NCBI GenBank assembly: GCA_013696045.1
Contig: JACCZH010000210.1
Span: 1-6,893 of the forward strand
DNA length: 6,893 nt
Direction: 5' to 3'
Origin: Chloroflexia bacterium
GTDB taxonomy: Bacteria > Chloroflexota > Chloroflexia > Thermomicrobiales > CFX8
Made by a program: the position numbers and the translations under genes
Shown here: positions 1 through 5,220 of the stretch, one piece after another
Layout of the letters: each line of letters begins with the position of its first letter
Numbering within the stretch: position 1 is the stretch's first letter
The notes under the pieces: model-generated
Databases searched by the model: none
What the model was told of the DNA's origin: nothing
The model's input: the letters and a program-made list of their open reading frames with translations, nothing else

Positions 1-1646
1 ACCGTCATGATTTGCACGACGGACGTGGTGTCGCCTGCTTCTGGAAGCGGGCTGTTGGCGGATTCGAGCGCCTGGATGAACGCTGCACGCGTACCTCCTC
101 GCTCGGCCACGTCCTGCGCGCGTTCGATAATGCGGCGCAGAGAACGCATGTAGCGATAATCGTCTCGCGTGACGGTTTCCCCCAGCGGCAGCCGACCACA
201 GAGCACGGTGGCCTCGTAGGTTTGCTCCGGAAGCGGCCTGTCTTTCAGCGCGGCGACCTCGTCGAGCGCCGCCCGTGCTGCCGGGGCGAGCAGCGGGTCC
301 AGCGCGGTCAGGACATCAACCAGGCTTTGTTCTTCGCGTGTCGCGCGCACCTGTGCGGCGGCAATCTCTACCGGGTCGGCACCCTGAGAGATCAGGATGC
401 GGATGAGGTCTCCGGGTTTGATCTCGTCAATCAGGCGGAAAACCGCCAGCACGTCTCGGCTGGCCTCGTCGGTTGAATCCGCGCCGCTGGCGCTGCTTGA
501 TCTCAGCCCCACCGCCTCGAGAGCCCCCTCGATCGGACCGGCTCCCATCTGAACGCTGCGCAGGAGCACGGCGATACGATCCAGAGGCACGTCGTCTATC
601 CAGTGCAACCGCGCAATCTGGCGCGCGATGCTCTCCGCTTCACGATGTTCGTCGCTCGCCTGTGTCACGGTTGGTGGGTTGCCGGTGCGGCCATCATGAG
701 CCACGAGCTGCTGGCGATCGTGCGGGTTCACGTCGATCAGCGCGTTGGCAACGTCAAGGATCTTCTGATGCGATCTGAAGTTACGGGTCAGATGCACCGT
801 CTCGACGTCTGGATAGCTCCGCGACATCTCCGAAAGAAACGTGTGACTCGCGCCGCGGAAGGCATAGACTGACTGGTCGACGTCTCCAACAACGGTGAGA
901 TTCCGCCCGTTGCCGGCCAGCAGCTCGATGAGCCTGAACTGCGCCCGGTTGATGTCCTGATACTCATCAACGAGGATGTGCTTGAACCGGCCACGCCAAC
1001 GTTGGAGCGTGGCAGGGTCGTTCTCCAATGTGTCGATGACCCGGGTTTGTAACTCGCCCCAGTCGAAATCCCGGTCGCCGAAGACCAGCGCCTCCTGGTA
1101 CAGGGTGTATGCCACCGCGAGATCCTGTAACTGCGGGTCGTTCTGTGCGTTGGCATTGTCCAGCAACGCGGCTGGGGTCAATAGCTCGTCTTTGGCGCGA
1201 TCGACCAACACCAGAGCCTGGCGTACGAGCTCGGTGCGGCGAGTGCCGTATGCTGGGAACTGCTGATGTTCTATCGTGCGTTTCAGCAGGTTACGCCGCG
1301 CCTGTCCTTCCAGAATCCTGGGGGCAGGCAGGCCCTGCCGGCCGCGTTCGGTTCTGAGGATGCGCTGGCAAAAGGCGTGGAACGTGTTGACCCAGAACTC
1401 GCTGTACGACCGGTCGAGCTGGTCGATGATGCGCGACTTCATCTCACTCGCGGCTTTGTTCGTGAAGGTCAGCGCCAGGACATCACCGATCTGGAGATCA
1501 TCCCTCTCGACAAGGTGGGCAAAGCGAGCCGTCAACGTGGCCGTTTTGCCAGTGCCGGCCCCGGCGATGATGCGCAGCGAGCTGCCGTCGTGGTGAATGG
1601 CGCGTCGTTGCTCGTCGGTAAAGGGCAGATCGTGTTCCGATTTCAA
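1..1646 (-). CDS. UvrD/PcrA-type superfamily 1 DNA helicase, C-terminus cut by window edge
   Basis: ATP-dependent 3'-5' DNA helicase or translocase of the UvrD/Rep/PcrA family, expected to act in the cytoplasm in repair or replication restart. The minus-strand frame is open from a TTG start to the left edge, giving 548 residues without a stop. Motifs seen in order: Q-motif FTDEQRRAI (9-17), Walker A GAGTGKT (29-35), motif Ia ALTFTNKAASEM (58-69), NTFHAFCQRIL (87-97), Walker B LVDEYQDIN (225-233), motif III VVGDVDQSVYAFRG (252-265), motif IV LTRNFRS (286-292), IVa IAVLLRS (358-364). The last visible residues, VVQIMT, are the beginning of motif V, which normally continues to a KGLE signature. 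Full members run to about 650-750 residues, so 100-200 are missing. The 2B region lacks the usual GG..FF.R.E and GIG signatures, so the paralogue type is uncertain. TTG is preferred to an in-frame GTG (complement of 1704-1706) because it has a good ribosome binding site. Confidence 0.93.
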   Translation of the reverse strand, partial: MKSEHDLPFTDEQRRAIHHDGSSLRIIAGAGTGKTATLTARFAHLVERDDLQIGDVLALTFTNKAASEMKSRIIDQLDRSYSEFWVNTFHAFCQRILRTERGRQGLPAPRILEGQARRNLLKRTIEHQQFPAYGTRRTELVRQALVLVDRAKDELLTPAALLDNANAQNDPQLQDLAVAYTLYQEALVFGDRDFDWGELQTRVIDTLENDPATLQRWRGRFKHILVDEYQDINRAQFRLIELLAGNGRNLTVVGDVDQSVYAFRGASHTFLSEMSRSYPDVETVHLTRNFRSHQKILDVANALIDVNPHDRQQLVAHDGRTGNPPTVTQASDEHREAESIARQIARLHWIDDVPLDRIAVLLRSVQMGAGPIEGALEAVGLRSSSASGADSTDEASRDVLAVFRLIDEIKPGDLIRILISQGADPVEIAAAQVRATREEQSLVDVLTALDPLLAPAARAALDEVAALKDRPLPEQTYEATVLCGRLPLGETVTRDDYRYMRSLRRIIERAQDVAERGGTRAAFIQALESANSPLPEAGDTTSVVQIMT

Positions 1647-1650
1647 GCGA

Positions 1651-1660
1651 TCCTCACTCC
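1651..1660 (-). promoter_or_regulatory. Ribosome binding site fixing the TTG start of the helicase
   Basis: Read on the minus strand the stretch is GGAGTGAGGA, with GAGG five bases before the TTG at 1646-1644. No ATG lies nearby in frame. The in-frame GTG 20 codons upstream has no such site, and residues encoded between the two do not resemble a helicase N-terminus. TTG is therefore the likely start. Confidence 0.7.
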
Positions 1661-1697
1661 GGTTCCAGAATAGTGTGCACGCACGACCGCGCAGGCG

Positions 1698-1720
1698 ACA
1701 TCGCACTATCGTCCCGATGT
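1698..1720. promoter_or_regulatory. Dyad in the helicase/methyltransferase divergent gap
   Basis: ACATCG (1698-1703) and CGATGT (1715-1720) form a perfect 6-bp inverted repeat with an 11-base spacer. It lies near the middle of the 111-bp gap (1647-1757) between two divergent genes, where both promoters must lie unless they are inside coding sequence. It could be an operator, but 6-bp dyads occur by chance. No convincing -35/-10 pair was found for either gene. Confidence 0.2.
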
Positions 1721-1757
1721 AGGCTTCGGGGAAGCTGGTTAAAGACGTGGAGCTCCC

Positions 1758-2597
1758 ATGATTGTTCTGTCCTACTATCAAACGCATGCGCTCGTCAAGT
1801 TTTTCACCGATGGAGAAATCGCCGCGTCGATATCGCCTGACCTTGGACTCAGCGAGGTTGGCGTCGAGCTGGATGCCGACGGTGTGCGTTTTCCCGGCGG
1901 AGAACGGCTCTCGTGGTCGGATGCCGAAGAGATCAGCGCGGGCGAGGGTCGCTGCTATCTGCTGGACAACGAAGGAATCCAGCAGATACGGGTTTACTCA
2001 AGCCAGACCAACTGGTCCCGCAACCTGCACGCCACCGAAGGCGCCCCGACCGTGGTGGTGTCCGGTTTCCCGATGCACCGTATCAAGAACACCGACCCGA
2101 TGACCGACACGCTCGCGAAGATCGCGGCCGTCGCGCCGATCCGTGGCCGGGTGCTCGATACCGCCACCGGGCTGGGCTACACGGCGATAGAGGCGGCGCG
2201 GACAGCCAGCGAAGTGGTGACGGTGGAGCTCGATCCCGCGGCGCTGGCCATCTGCCGTCTCAACCCGTGGTCGGCGGCGTTGTTCGACAACCCCAAAATC
2301 GGCCAGATTGTAGATGACGTTTACGATGCGGTGGATGGGTTCGACGATGGCGAGTTCGATGTGGTGATACATGATCCTCCGACGATCAACATCGCCGGAG
2401 ATCTCTATTCCGAGGCCTTCTACCGCAAATTACATCGCGTCACCGCGCGGCGAGGCCGAGTGTTCCACTACGTCGGAGACCCCACCACCCGCAACGTGGG
2501 ACGTGTCACGACCGGTGTCATTCGCCGCCTGCAATCCGCCGGGTTCGAGAAGGTCGTCCGCAAGCAGGATGCGTTTGGAGTCGTGGCGAATAAGTAA
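1758..2597 (+). CDS. Class I SAM-dependent methyltransferase, COG2521-like, with HDPP motif
   Basis: Transfers a methyl group, or possibly an aminopropyl group, from a SAM-type donor; the substrate is unknown. The 279-residue protein has an N-terminal part (about 1-90) of short beta-rich segments, then a conserved-looking stretch HATEGAPTVVVSGFPMHR (91-108). A Rossmann methyltransferase domain follows: motif I VLDTATGLGYTA (132-143), acidic strand end VTVELDP (154-160) with Glu157 expected to bind the ribose, NPWS (169-172), catalytic-type motif IV VIHDPP (203-208), LYSEAFYRKL (216-225) and HYVGDP (237-242). The combination matches, from memory, the 'predicted archaeal methyltransferase' group COG2521. 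The DPP motif resembles that of N-methyltransferases acting on planar nitrogens, so a nucleic acid, protein or small-molecule target is possible. The ATG has GGAG (1749-1752) five bases upstream. It is divergent from the helicase and convergent with the next gene, so it is probably monocistronic. Confidence 0.85.
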   Translation: MIVLSYYQTHALVKFFTDGEIAASISPDLGLSEVGVELDADGVRFPGGERLSWSDAEEISAGEGRCYLLDNEGIQQIRVYSSQTNWSRNLHATEGAPTVVVSGFPMHRIKNTDPMTDTLAKIAAVAPIRGRVLDTATGLGYTAIEAARTASEVVTVELDPAALAICRLNPWSAALFDNPKIGQIVDDVYDAVDGFDDGEFDVVIHDPPTINIAGDLYSEAFYRKLHRVTARRGRVFHYVGDPTTRNVGRVTTGVIRRLQSAGFEKVVRKQDAFGVVANK

Positions 2598-2609
2598 CAC
2601 CGCGAGCTT

Positions 2610-2696
2610 GTCACCTCGACCGAAGCGGAGTGGAGAGATCTCTCACCACACCAGACCGATCTGTGGTCGAGATCTCTCCACTACGATTGAGATGAC
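2610..2696. repeat. Palindromic intergenic element (REP/MITE-like), possible bidirectional terminator
   Basis: An 87-bp imperfect inverted repeat fills most of the 152-bp gap between convergent genes. Core arms are perfect over 14 bp: AGTGGAGAGATCTC (2629-2642) against GAGATCTCTCCACT (2669-2682). Inside them ACCACA (2645-2650) pairs with TGTGGT (2662-2667). Outside them GTCACCTCGACCG (2610-2622) matches the complement of the right end (2684-2696) at 10 of 13 positions; the left arm carries five extra bases (around AAGCG). There is no T-run on either side, so it is not a classical intrinsic terminator. A left end reading GTCA..CTCGA.CGAAGCGGAG.GGAGAGATCTC resembles, from memory, dispersed palindromic repeats of Chloroflexota and similar genomes. 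Whether it is dispersed here cannot be seen from one copy. Confidence 0.65.
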
Positions 2697-2749
2697 TCTC
2701 TGTCAGAATAGGCGTACCCGGTGTGCTGGCTGACTCACGAGATGACTGA

Positions 2750-3619
2750 CTATCTTGAACTCACAAACTCCTGCCTCAACTCAGGAAGGATCTGTGCTGC
2801 CGTCCCCAACGTCTTGACGCCCGCGCCTTCGGGGAACTTGAAGTAGATCTCGCTCGCGCCGGCGGCGATGTACTCCTGGACGATTTCGCGCCAGGTGTCG
2901 ACATCGCCGAACGGATCACGGCCGAGGACGCCCTGGAACCCAAATCCGGAACGGCGGATCGAGGCCGGGTCGCGGCCAATGGTAGCGCAGTGCTTGTCGA
3001 GTGTCTTGCCGAACTCGGCCATCTTCTCGGGGTTGTGGTTGACGTTCCAGATGTCGGCGTGCTCCGCGACCAGTTTCAACATGCGGTTCTTCTGCGCGCC
3101 GACCATGATCGGCAGCCGCTCCTGAACCGGTTTGGGTTCAAACGGCGCGTTGTCCAACCGGTAGTGCTCCCCGTTGAACGTGGTACGCCTCTGGGTCGTG
3201 AGCGAGCGGATGACCTGTAGTGCCTCGCCCAGCATATCGACACGAACTCCGGCTGGAGGAAGATCCCAGCCGAAGGCTTCGTGATCGCGCACGAACCAGC
3301 CTGCTCCAATGCCGAGATCGACCCGGCCGCCGGTGATGTGGTCAAGCGTTGTGGCCTGCTTTGCGAGCAAAGCCGGGTTGCGATAGGTGTTGCCGCTGAC
3401 GAGTACGGCCACCCGCAGACGCGGAGTCAACGCCGCCAGTGCGGTGATCAGCGTCCACCCTTCCAGGAAGTCGACCTCTTCGTCGCCGGCAGTCGGCATG
3501 AAATGATCGACCAGGCCGGCACAATCGAAGCCAAGTCCCTCGATCGTTTGCCACTGTTCGCGGATCGTCGCCCAGGGTATCGACTGCGAGGTCCAGATAC
3601 CGAATCTCAGGTCATGCAC
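2750..3619 (-). CDS. LLM class F420-dependent (or flavin) oxidoreductase, no. 1
   Basis: Member of the bacterial luciferase-like fold (PF00296), a TIM-barrel enzyme that uses reduced F420 or FMN to oxidise or reduce a small organic substrate in the cytoplasm. The 289-residue protein has the usual landmarks: first strand LRFGIWTSQ (4-12), WQTIEGLGFDCAGLVDHF (23-40), VSGNTYRNPALLAKQATTLD (74-93), TGGRVDLGIGAGWF (96-109, with the G.G.GW cofactor loop), and PIMVGAQKNRMLKLVAEHAD (170-189). The length is typical. Pattern and size suggest the F420-dependent group (TIGR03560-like), but the cofactor is inferred. The start is GTG (3619-3617), with GAGAGGGG eight bases upstream. The gene is divergent from a second LLM gene across a 143-bp gap and ends beside the palindromic element. 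The substrate is unknown. Confidence 0.9.
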   Translation of the reverse strand: MHDLRFGIWTSQSIPWATIREQWQTIEGLGFDCAGLVDHFMPTAGDEEVDFLEGWTLITALAALTPRLRVAVLVSGNTYRNPALLAKQATTLDHITGGRVDLGIGAGWFVRDHEAFGWDLPPAGVRVDMLGEALQVIRSLTTQRRTTFNGEHYRLDNAPFEPKPVQERLPIMVGAQKNRMLKLVAEHADIWNVNHNPEKMAEFGKTLDKHCATIGRDPASIRRSGFGFQGVLGRDPFGDVDTWREIVQEYIAAGASEIYFKFPEGAGVKTLGTAAQILPELRQEFVSSR

Positions 3620-3683
3620 TCAGGTGGCCCCTCTCGAACACAATGAATAATCGCCATGTGTGTGGCGTTGAGACAGTCAGGAC

Positions 3684-3700
3684 AAGCGCGAATTGCGCTT
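3684..3700. promoter_or_regulatory. Dyad 1 in the control region between the two LLM genes
   Basis: AAGCGC (3684-3689) and GCGCTT (3695-3700) are a perfect inverted repeat around GAATT, giving a 17-bp palindrome-like site. It lies in the 143-bp divergent gap (3620-3762), 63 bases before the TTG of the plus-strand gene. An operator for a dimeric regulator is the simplest reading. A short stem followed by TTTT is also possible, but a terminator is hard to justify between divergent starts. Confidence 0.35.
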
Positions 3701-3710
3701 TTGGCTCATA

Positions 3711-3728
3711 CTCGGCAGTATAGCCGAG
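3711..3728. promoter_or_regulatory. Dyad 2 in the control region, overlapping a TATAGC -10-like box
   Basis: CTCGGC (3711-3716) and GCCGAG (3723-3728) are a perfect 6-bp inverted repeat with the loop AGTATA. The loop and right arm contain TATAGC (3719-3724), a possible -10 box for the plus-strand LLM-RidA pair. The best -35-like hexamer, TTGCGC (3693-3698), is 20 bases upstream of it, longer than the usual 16-19, so the promoter call is weak. Binding here would block such a promoter. It starts 10 bases after dyad 1, about two helical turns from centre to centre. Confidence 0.35.
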
Positions 3729-3749
3729 AGTTGGCGAACGATAGAAAGC

Positions 3750-3754
3750 AAGGA
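3750..3754 (+). promoter_or_regulatory. Ribosome binding site for the TTG start at 3763
   Basis: AAGGA lies eight bases before TTG 3763-3765. The encoded N-terminus, MKIGVVFPQTE, is exactly the first beta strand expected of the LLM family, so the TTG start is well supported although it is a rare codon for initiation. Confidence 0.7.
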
Positions 3755-3762
3755 TAAACGTC

Positions 3763-4623
3763 TTGAAGATAGGTGTCGTGTTCCCCCAGACAGAGATTGG
3801 ACCCGAGACTGCTCCAGTGAAGGAGTACGCACTGGCGGCCGAGGAGGCCGGATACGAGCATTTGCTGGTCTACGACCATGTTCTGGGCGCCGGACTGGAC
3901 AACCGGCCTGATTTCCGTGGGCCGTACAGTAGCGAGACCCAGTTCCGCGAGGTGTTCGTGCTGTTTGGCTACCTCGCGGCGATTACCGAGAAGCTTGAGC
4001 TCGTGACTGGTGTAGTGATCCTGCCACAGCGCCAGACGGCGCTGGTTGCCAAACAGGCCGCCGAGATCGACCTCCTGAGTGAGGGCCGGCTTCGGCTTGG
4101 CGTCGGTATTGGCTGGAACGACGTTGAGTACACTGGCCTTAATGAAAACTTCGGGAATCGTGGCAGACGGTCCGAGGAGCAAATTGAAGTGCTGCGCAAG
4201 CTCTTCACGGAGCGCGTCGTCAATTTCGGAGGCAAGTACCACCACATTCCTGAGGCCGGGATCAACCCCCTGCCGGTGCAGCGGCCGATTCCGATCTGGA
4301 TTGGCGGCACTGCCGATCCCGCGCTTGAACGCGCTGGACGCCTCGCGGATGGCTGGTTCCCGCAGGTGCAGCCCGGTGAGCGACTGGAGCACATGAAGTC
4401 CGTCGTCGCCGAGGGTGCGCGCAACGCAGACCGCGACCCTGAATCAATCGGGTTAGAGGGCCGCATCAGCATCGCCAACGCCGATCCTTCGGAGTGGAAA
4501 GCGATGACCGATGCCTGGCGTGAGACTGGAGCGACCCATCTCTCGGTCAACACTATGGGCACCACGATGGATGCCGCCGGGCACATCGACATGATCCGCC
4601 GCTACCGTGAGGCGATTGGCTAA
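3763..4623 (+). CDS. LLM class F420-dependent (or flavin) oxidoreductase, no. 2
   Basis: A second luciferase-fold oxidoreductase (PF00296), 286 residues, only distantly similar to its divergent neighbour, so this is not a recent duplication. Landmarks: MKIGVVFPQTE (1-11), YALAAEEAGYEHLLVYDHVL (22-41), VTGVVILPQRQTALVAKQAA (81-100), EIDLLSEGRLRLGVGIGWND (101-120, cofactor loop GVGIGW), YTGLNENFGNRGRRSEEQIE (123-142), and PIPIWIGGTADPALERAGRL (175-194) followed by ADGWFP. The ILPQRQTALVAKQ and GWN..EY.GL patterns fit the F420-dependent TIGR03619-like group. It probably oxidises or reduces a small organic molecule; the substrate is unknown. It starts at TTG with AAGGA upstream. A RidA-family gene follows after 78 bases on the same strand with no terminator visible between them, suggesting one transcript. 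Confidence 0.9.
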   Translation: MKIGVVFPQTEIGPETAPVKEYALAAEEAGYEHLLVYDHVLGAGLDNRPDFRGPYSSETQFREVFVLFGYLAAITEKLELVTGVVILPQRQTALVAKQAAEIDLLSEGRLRLGVGIGWNDVEYTGLNENFGNRGRRSEEQIEVLRKLFTERVVNFGGKYHHIPEAGINPLPVQRPIPIWIGGTADPALERAGRLADGWFPQVQPGERLEHMKSVVAEGARNADRDPESIGLEGRISIANADPSEWKAMTDAWRETGATHLSVNTMGTTMDAAGHIDMIRRYREAIG

Positions 4624-4701
4624 AATCGTAGACCCCGGCACGTTGATTTCCCTAGGCGATGGTAGCATGGACCTTTCCGTCGTTCGCATGGAGGAGGATT
4701 C

Positions 4702-5148
4702 ATGACCCCAGAGGAAAAATTGACCCAACTCGGCATTGAGCTCCCAACGGTGGAGATCGGCGATCGCCCGTTGATTCCGTGGGTGCGCATCGGCAATCTG
4801 CTGTACACGTCGGGCCGCACGCCGAGCACGGGGCCCAAAGGCCAGGTTGGAGGCGACGTCTCCGTCGAAGACGGTTATGCCGCCGCCCGCGATTGCGCGA
4901 TCGGCCAGCTCGGCGTCGCCAAAGCCGCTCTAGGCGACTTGAGCAACGTCGTGCGTGTGGTCAAGGTGCTGGGGATGGTCAACAGCGCACCTGGCTTTGG
5001 CGATCAGCCCCAGGTCATCAACGGTTTCTCCGACCTGATGGTCGAGGTCTTCGGTGAGAACGGCCGGCACGCACGTTCAGCGGTAGGAATGGGCGGCTTG
5101 CCGGGCAACGTTTCGGTTGAAGTGGAAGTGATCTTCGAGGTCAAGTAA
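4702..5148 (+). CDS. RidA family protein (YjgF/YER057c/UK114), long 148-residue type
   Basis: A RidA-fold protein of the kind that forms trimers and hydrolyses reactive enamine/imine intermediates to ketones and ammonia in the cytoplasm. At 148 residues it is longer than classical RidA (about 128) and matches the subgroup with an N-terminal extension: EKLTQLGIELP (5-15), then IGNLLYTSGRTP (30-41), GYAAARDCAIGQL (58-70), LGDLSNVVRVVKVLGMVNS (77-95), P.VINGFSDLMVEVFGE (103-119), GRHARSAVGM (121-130) and a final VSVEVEVIFEV. The counterparts of E. coli RidA Arg105 and Glu120 appear to be Arg125 and Glu140, so deaminase chemistry is plausible. A strong GGAGGAGG (4690-4697) stands four bases before the ATG. 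It follows the LLM gene by 78 bases and may deal with an unstable imine or enamine product of it; that link is inference. Confidence 0.93.
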   Translation: MTPEEKLTQLGIELPTVEIGDRPLIPWVRIGNLLYTSGRTPSTGPKGQVGGDVSVEDGYAAARDCAIGQLGVAKAALGDLSNVVRVVKVLGMVNSAPGFGDQPQVINGFSDLMVEVFGENGRHARSAVGMGGLPGNVSVEVEVIFEVK

Positions 5149-5175
5149 GCACCCCCGCCCTCAATACATCCGCGA

Positions 5176-5220
5176 CGCGAGCATCCAGAATCGGTCTATG
5201 GACTGTGCTGGATGCTCGCG
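5176..5220. terminator. Perfect 13-bp hairpin between convergent genes, candidate bidirectional terminator
   Basis: CGCGAGCATCCAG (5176-5188) and CTGGATGCTCGCG (5208-5220) are perfect complements around a 19-base loop. The hairpin sits 28 bases after the RidA stop. It also contains the stop of the minus-strand secreted-protein gene (5196-5198) in its loop, so the right arm is coding. No T-run follows on either strand, so termination would need a U-tract-free mechanism, or the hairpin could protect mRNA 3' ends. Confidence 0.5.

Noticed and set aside
12..476. Plus-strand open frame of 154 codons at the left end
   Set aside because: It lies opposite the helicase frame, which shows all SF1 motifs. 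Its Arg/Cys/His-rich translation has no family features; antisense frames stay open by chance in GC-rich DNA.
1..1646. Suspected broken or frameshifted helicase, since only short complete frames with their own start and stop occur there on the minus strand
   Set aside because: Reading the reverse strand from TTG 1646 gives one uninterrupted frame to the window edge with motifs in the right order. The gene is cut by the window, not by mutation.
1266..1673. Plus-strand open frame of 135 codons
   Set aside because: It is antisense to the helicase N-terminus including Walker A, and has no ribosome binding site or recognisable domain.
1647..1757. SOS/LexA box upstream of the helicase
   Set aside because: No sequence resembling the known GAAC-N4-GTTC or CTG-N10-CAG types was found in the gap; the only dyad is ACATCG-N11-CGATGT.
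2610..2696. Ordinary Rho-independent terminator
   Set aside because: The structure is too long, has an asymmetric five-base insertion in one arm, and lacks a T-run on both strands; a palindromic repeat fits better, though it may also stop transcription.
2689..2747. Direct repeat GAGATGACT at 2689-2697 and 2739-2747
   Set aside because: Nine bases repeated 50 bp apart is weak. The first copy is the end of the palindromic element, and the second could be a remnant or chance, so no target-site claim is made.
3693..3724. Sigma-70-type promoter TTGCGC-N20-TATAGC before LLM no. 2
   Set aside because: The 20-base spacer is outside the usual range and no better -35 hexamer is found, so it was not listed as a promoter feature, only mentioned with dyad 2.
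3706..4592. Long minus-strand open frames (228 and 207 codons) opposite LLM oxidoreductase no. 2
   Set aside because: The plus-strand frame encodes a full-length, motif-complete LLM protein. The antisense translations are low-complexity and resemble nothing.
4624..4701. Separate promoter for the RidA gene (TTGATT near 4643, TAGCAT near 4663)
   Set aside because: The spacer would be only 14 bases, and the gap fits a simple operon link, so it is not supported.
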